The translations under genes and the position numbers were made by a program. A model generated the notes under the pieces. The model had not been told where the DNA came from and ran no database searches. It saw nothing but the letters and a program-made list of their open reading frames with translations. From contig NZ_CP108549.1 in assembly GCF_036010325.1 (NCBI RefSeq), positions 4,092,001 through 4,156,000 on the forward strand: DNA of 64,000 bases, in the 5' to 3' direction. Positions 62,296 through 64,000 of the stretch are shown one piece after another (the stretch's first letter is position 1; every line of letters begins with the position of its first letter). Source of the stretch: Streptomyces sp. NBC_01210 (GTDB taxonomy: Bacteria; Actinomycetota; Actinomycetes; Streptomycetales; Streptomycetaceae).

Positions 62296-62736
62296 CCCAC
62301 CCCGCCCCTTCCCGAACCGGGGGCAAGCCCCCAGGCCCCCGGACGCCCTCCAGGGGGTCCCCCCACGCCCGCAGGGCGTAGGGGGAGTGTCCTCAATCGC
62401 CGGACGGGCTGGATTGCCCCGCCCATCCTGGCGGGACAATCCAGCCCCTCCGGCGGGACATCCCGGCCCCCTCCGGCGATTGAGGAGCGGGGCTTGGGGC
62501 GGAGCCCCACAGCAGCCCCGTCGGCGGGACATCCCAGCCCCCTCCAGCGGACATCCCAGCCTCGCCGGCGGATATCCCAGCCCCTCCGGCGATTGAGGAG
62601 CGGGGCTTGGGGCGGAGCCCCAACAGGAGCCTCGCCGGCGATTGAGGCGCGGGGCCCGGGGGCCGAAGCCCCAACAGCAGCCCCGCCGGCGATTGAGGCG
62701 CGGGGTCCGGGGCGGGGCCCCGTAACCCGGGCCCCG
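62296..62736. repeat. GC-rich dispersed repeat cluster, copy 4
   Basis: GGCGATTGAGG occurs at 62475, 62588, 62637 and 62688 with an inverted copy at 62391; words such as GGGGCTTGGGGCGGAGCCCC and GACATCCCAGCC are reiterated. Densest example of the repeat in the window; several hairpins. Confidence 0.7.
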
Positions 62737-63648
62737 CTAGGCGTTCGGGCGCTCACCCGACGTCGCCGCCCGCGCCATCTCCTCCAAGCGCGCCAGCATC
62801 GGCATCGGGTCCACCCCCACCGTCCCCGGCAGAAAGTCCGCGATCTTCTCCGGGGTCCACGCCCCCTCCGCATAACCGGCCCGCAGTTCCCTCGGCTGCG
62901 CCCACACCGCGATCTTCGGGCCCGCGATCGTGTAGACCTGGCCCGTGATCCGCTCCTCCCGCGCCCGCTCGGAGAGCAGATACACGACCAGCGCCGCCAC
63001 GTCCTCCGGCTCCCCGATCTCCTTCAGCTCCATCGGGACGTTCGCCGACATCCGCGTACGCGCCACCGGCGCCACCGCGTTCGCCGTCACCCCGTACTTG
63101 TTCAGGCCCAGCGCCGCGCTCCGCACCAGCGAGATGATCCCGCCCTTCGCCGCCGAGTAGTTGGCCTGCGCCACGCTCCCCTGGTGGTTGCCGCTGGTGA
63201 ACCCGATCAGGGTTCCGCCGCCCTGCTTCCGCATCACCGCCGACGCCGCCCGGAACACCGTGAACGTCCCCTTCAGATGCGTCGCGACGACCGGGTCCCA
63301 CTCCTCCTCGGACATGTTGAAGAGCATCCGTTCGCGCAGAATCCCGGCCACACAGACCACACCGTCGATACGGCCGTACTGCGCCAGCGCCACATCCACG
63401 ATCCGCTGACCGCCCGCCATCGTCGAGATGTCGTCCGCGACCGCGACCGCCTCTCCGCCCGCCGCCTCGATCTCCTTGACCACGGCCTCGGCGATCTCAC
63501 TCGTCGGCTCGCCGCCCTCGATCGAGACGCCGTAGTCGTTGACGACGACCCGTGCGCCCTCCGCCGCGGCGGCCAGCGCGACCGCCCGACCGATGCCGCG
63601 CCCCGCACCCGTGACGGCGACGACCTTGCCTGCCAAGAAGTTCCCCAC
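62737..63648 (-). CDS. Short-chain dehydrogenase (Hsd4A-like)
   Basis: A 303-residue SDR: TGAGRGIGRA, NDYG, catalytic YSAAKGG. The VVVNDYG ... GGEAVAVADDIS pattern and length resemble the dehydrogenase half of 17-beta-HSD4/Hsd4A enzymes in side-chain beta-oxidation, which fits the pathway. GTG start at 63648; operator copies lie upstream. Confidence 0.86.
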   Translation of the reverse strand: MGNFLAGKVVAVTGAGRGIGRAVALAAAAEGARVVVNDYGVSIEGGEPTSEIAEAVVKEIEAAGGEAVAVADDISTMAGGQRIVDVALAQYGRIDGVVCVAGILRERMLFNMSEEEWDPVVATHLKGTFTVFRAASAVMRKQGGGTLIGFTSGNHQGSVAQANYSAAKGGIISLVRSAALGLNKYGVTANAVAPVARTRMSANVPMELKEIGEPEDVAALVVYLLSERAREERITGQVYTIAGPKIAVWAQPRELRAGYAEGAWTPEKIADFLPGTVGVDPMPMLARLEEMARAATSGERPNA

Positions 63649-63669
63649 GTCCGGCCCCTTCCCGCGATT

Positions 63670-63703
63670 TCTGACGGACCGTTAGATTCTACGGTCAGTC
63701 AGA
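63670..63703. promoter_or_regulatory. Operator copies: 63670-63686 and weak 63687-63703
   Basis: TCTGACG GAC CGTTAGA, then directly adjoining TTCTACG GTC AGTCAGA whose left arm is poor. They sit in the divergent gap between the SDR and the cyclase gene. Confidence 0.7.
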
Positions 63704-63731
63704 TACTCGAGCACAAGACCCGGGAGGCCCG

Positions 63732-64000
63732 ATGTCACTGCCGGCCGAGTTTCACGACATCGCCAAACGCGTGAACAACTGGGGGCGTTGGGGCACGAGC
63801 GACGAGATCGGCACGCTCAACCTGATCACCGACGAGGTCGTCAGGAACGCCGCCGCCGAAGTCCGCGGCGGGCGCCGCGTCGCCCTCGCGCTGCCGCTGC
63901 AGCAGGACGGCGTCCAGACAGGCCTCATCCCGGGCCGGGTGAACCCGCTGCACACCATGGTCCAGATCAACCAGGAGCTGTTCGGCCCCGGCACCGTCGC
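63732..64000 (+). CDS. Cyclase-family (kynurenine-formamidase-like) protein, cut by the window end
   Basis: The first 89 residues (WGRWGTSDEIGTLNLITDEV and VALALPLQQDGVQ) match the beginning of PF04199 cyclase-family proteins, which often carry a metal-dependent hydrolase. The gene continues past 64000. GGGAGG precedes ATG 63732. Confidence 0.8.
   Translation, partial: MSLPAEFHDIAKRVNNWGRWGTSDEIGTLNLITDEVVRNAAAEVRGGRRVALALPLQQDGVQTGLIPGRVNPLHTMVQINQELFGPGTV

Overview
The window is high-GC actinobacterial DNA and almost certainly Streptomyces. It carries recognisable afsR, afsS and afsK genes, the paired XRE regulator + DUF397 + ATP-binding-protein arrangement typical of streptomycetes, several F420/LLM-type oxidoreductases, and dispersed GC-rich intergenic hairpin repeats. 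No rRNA, tRNA, CRISPR array or intact transposon was seen.

Layout. 1-9.1 kb is an accessory block: a frameshifted ATP-binding-protein remnant, a Uma2 nuclease-like gene, an HTH protein, then a possible peptide-modification cassette (short peptide ORF, asparagine-synthetase/lasso-cyclase-like enzyme, ABC exporter) divergent from a TPR regulator, and a second ATP-binding-protein fragment. 9.2-19.9 kb holds a large secreted subtilase, a whiJ-type regulator/DUF397 pair beside a frameshifted ATP-binding gene, an LLM oxidoreductase, secreted and membrane proteins, a PHP metallohydrolase and a small ECF sigma operon. 20-29 kb and 33.6-64 kb carry acyl-CoA catabolic genes: aldehyde and alcohol dehydrogenases, acyl-CoA ligases, three acyl-CoA dehydrogenase/ADH-type genes, SCP-x-type thiolases with DUF35 partners, enoyl-CoA hydratases, short-chain dehydrogenases, LLM oxidoreductases, an amidohydrolase, a flavin reductase and flavin monooxygenases.

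The afs antibiotic-regulation locus is embedded in this catabolic block. afsR (30.1-33.0 kb) and afsS (33.2 kb, five perfect 16-residue repeats) are separated from afsK (39.2-41.7 kb) by six genes, four of them catabolic. A two-domain VOC protein next to afsK may be KbpA, the AfsK inhibitor.

The most striking signal is a 17-bp inverted repeat, consensus yCTGACG-N3-CGTCAGr. It occurs about 15 times, in nine intergenic regions between 24.8 and 63.7 kb, nearly always just upstream of a catabolic gene. It looks like the operator of a single repressor (TetR-type by its form) co-ordinating at least twelve transcription starts for breakdown of an unidentified, probably isoprenoid- or steroid-like, acyl-CoA substrate. 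Two TetR genes lie in the window; which protein binds the motif cannot be told from sequence alone.
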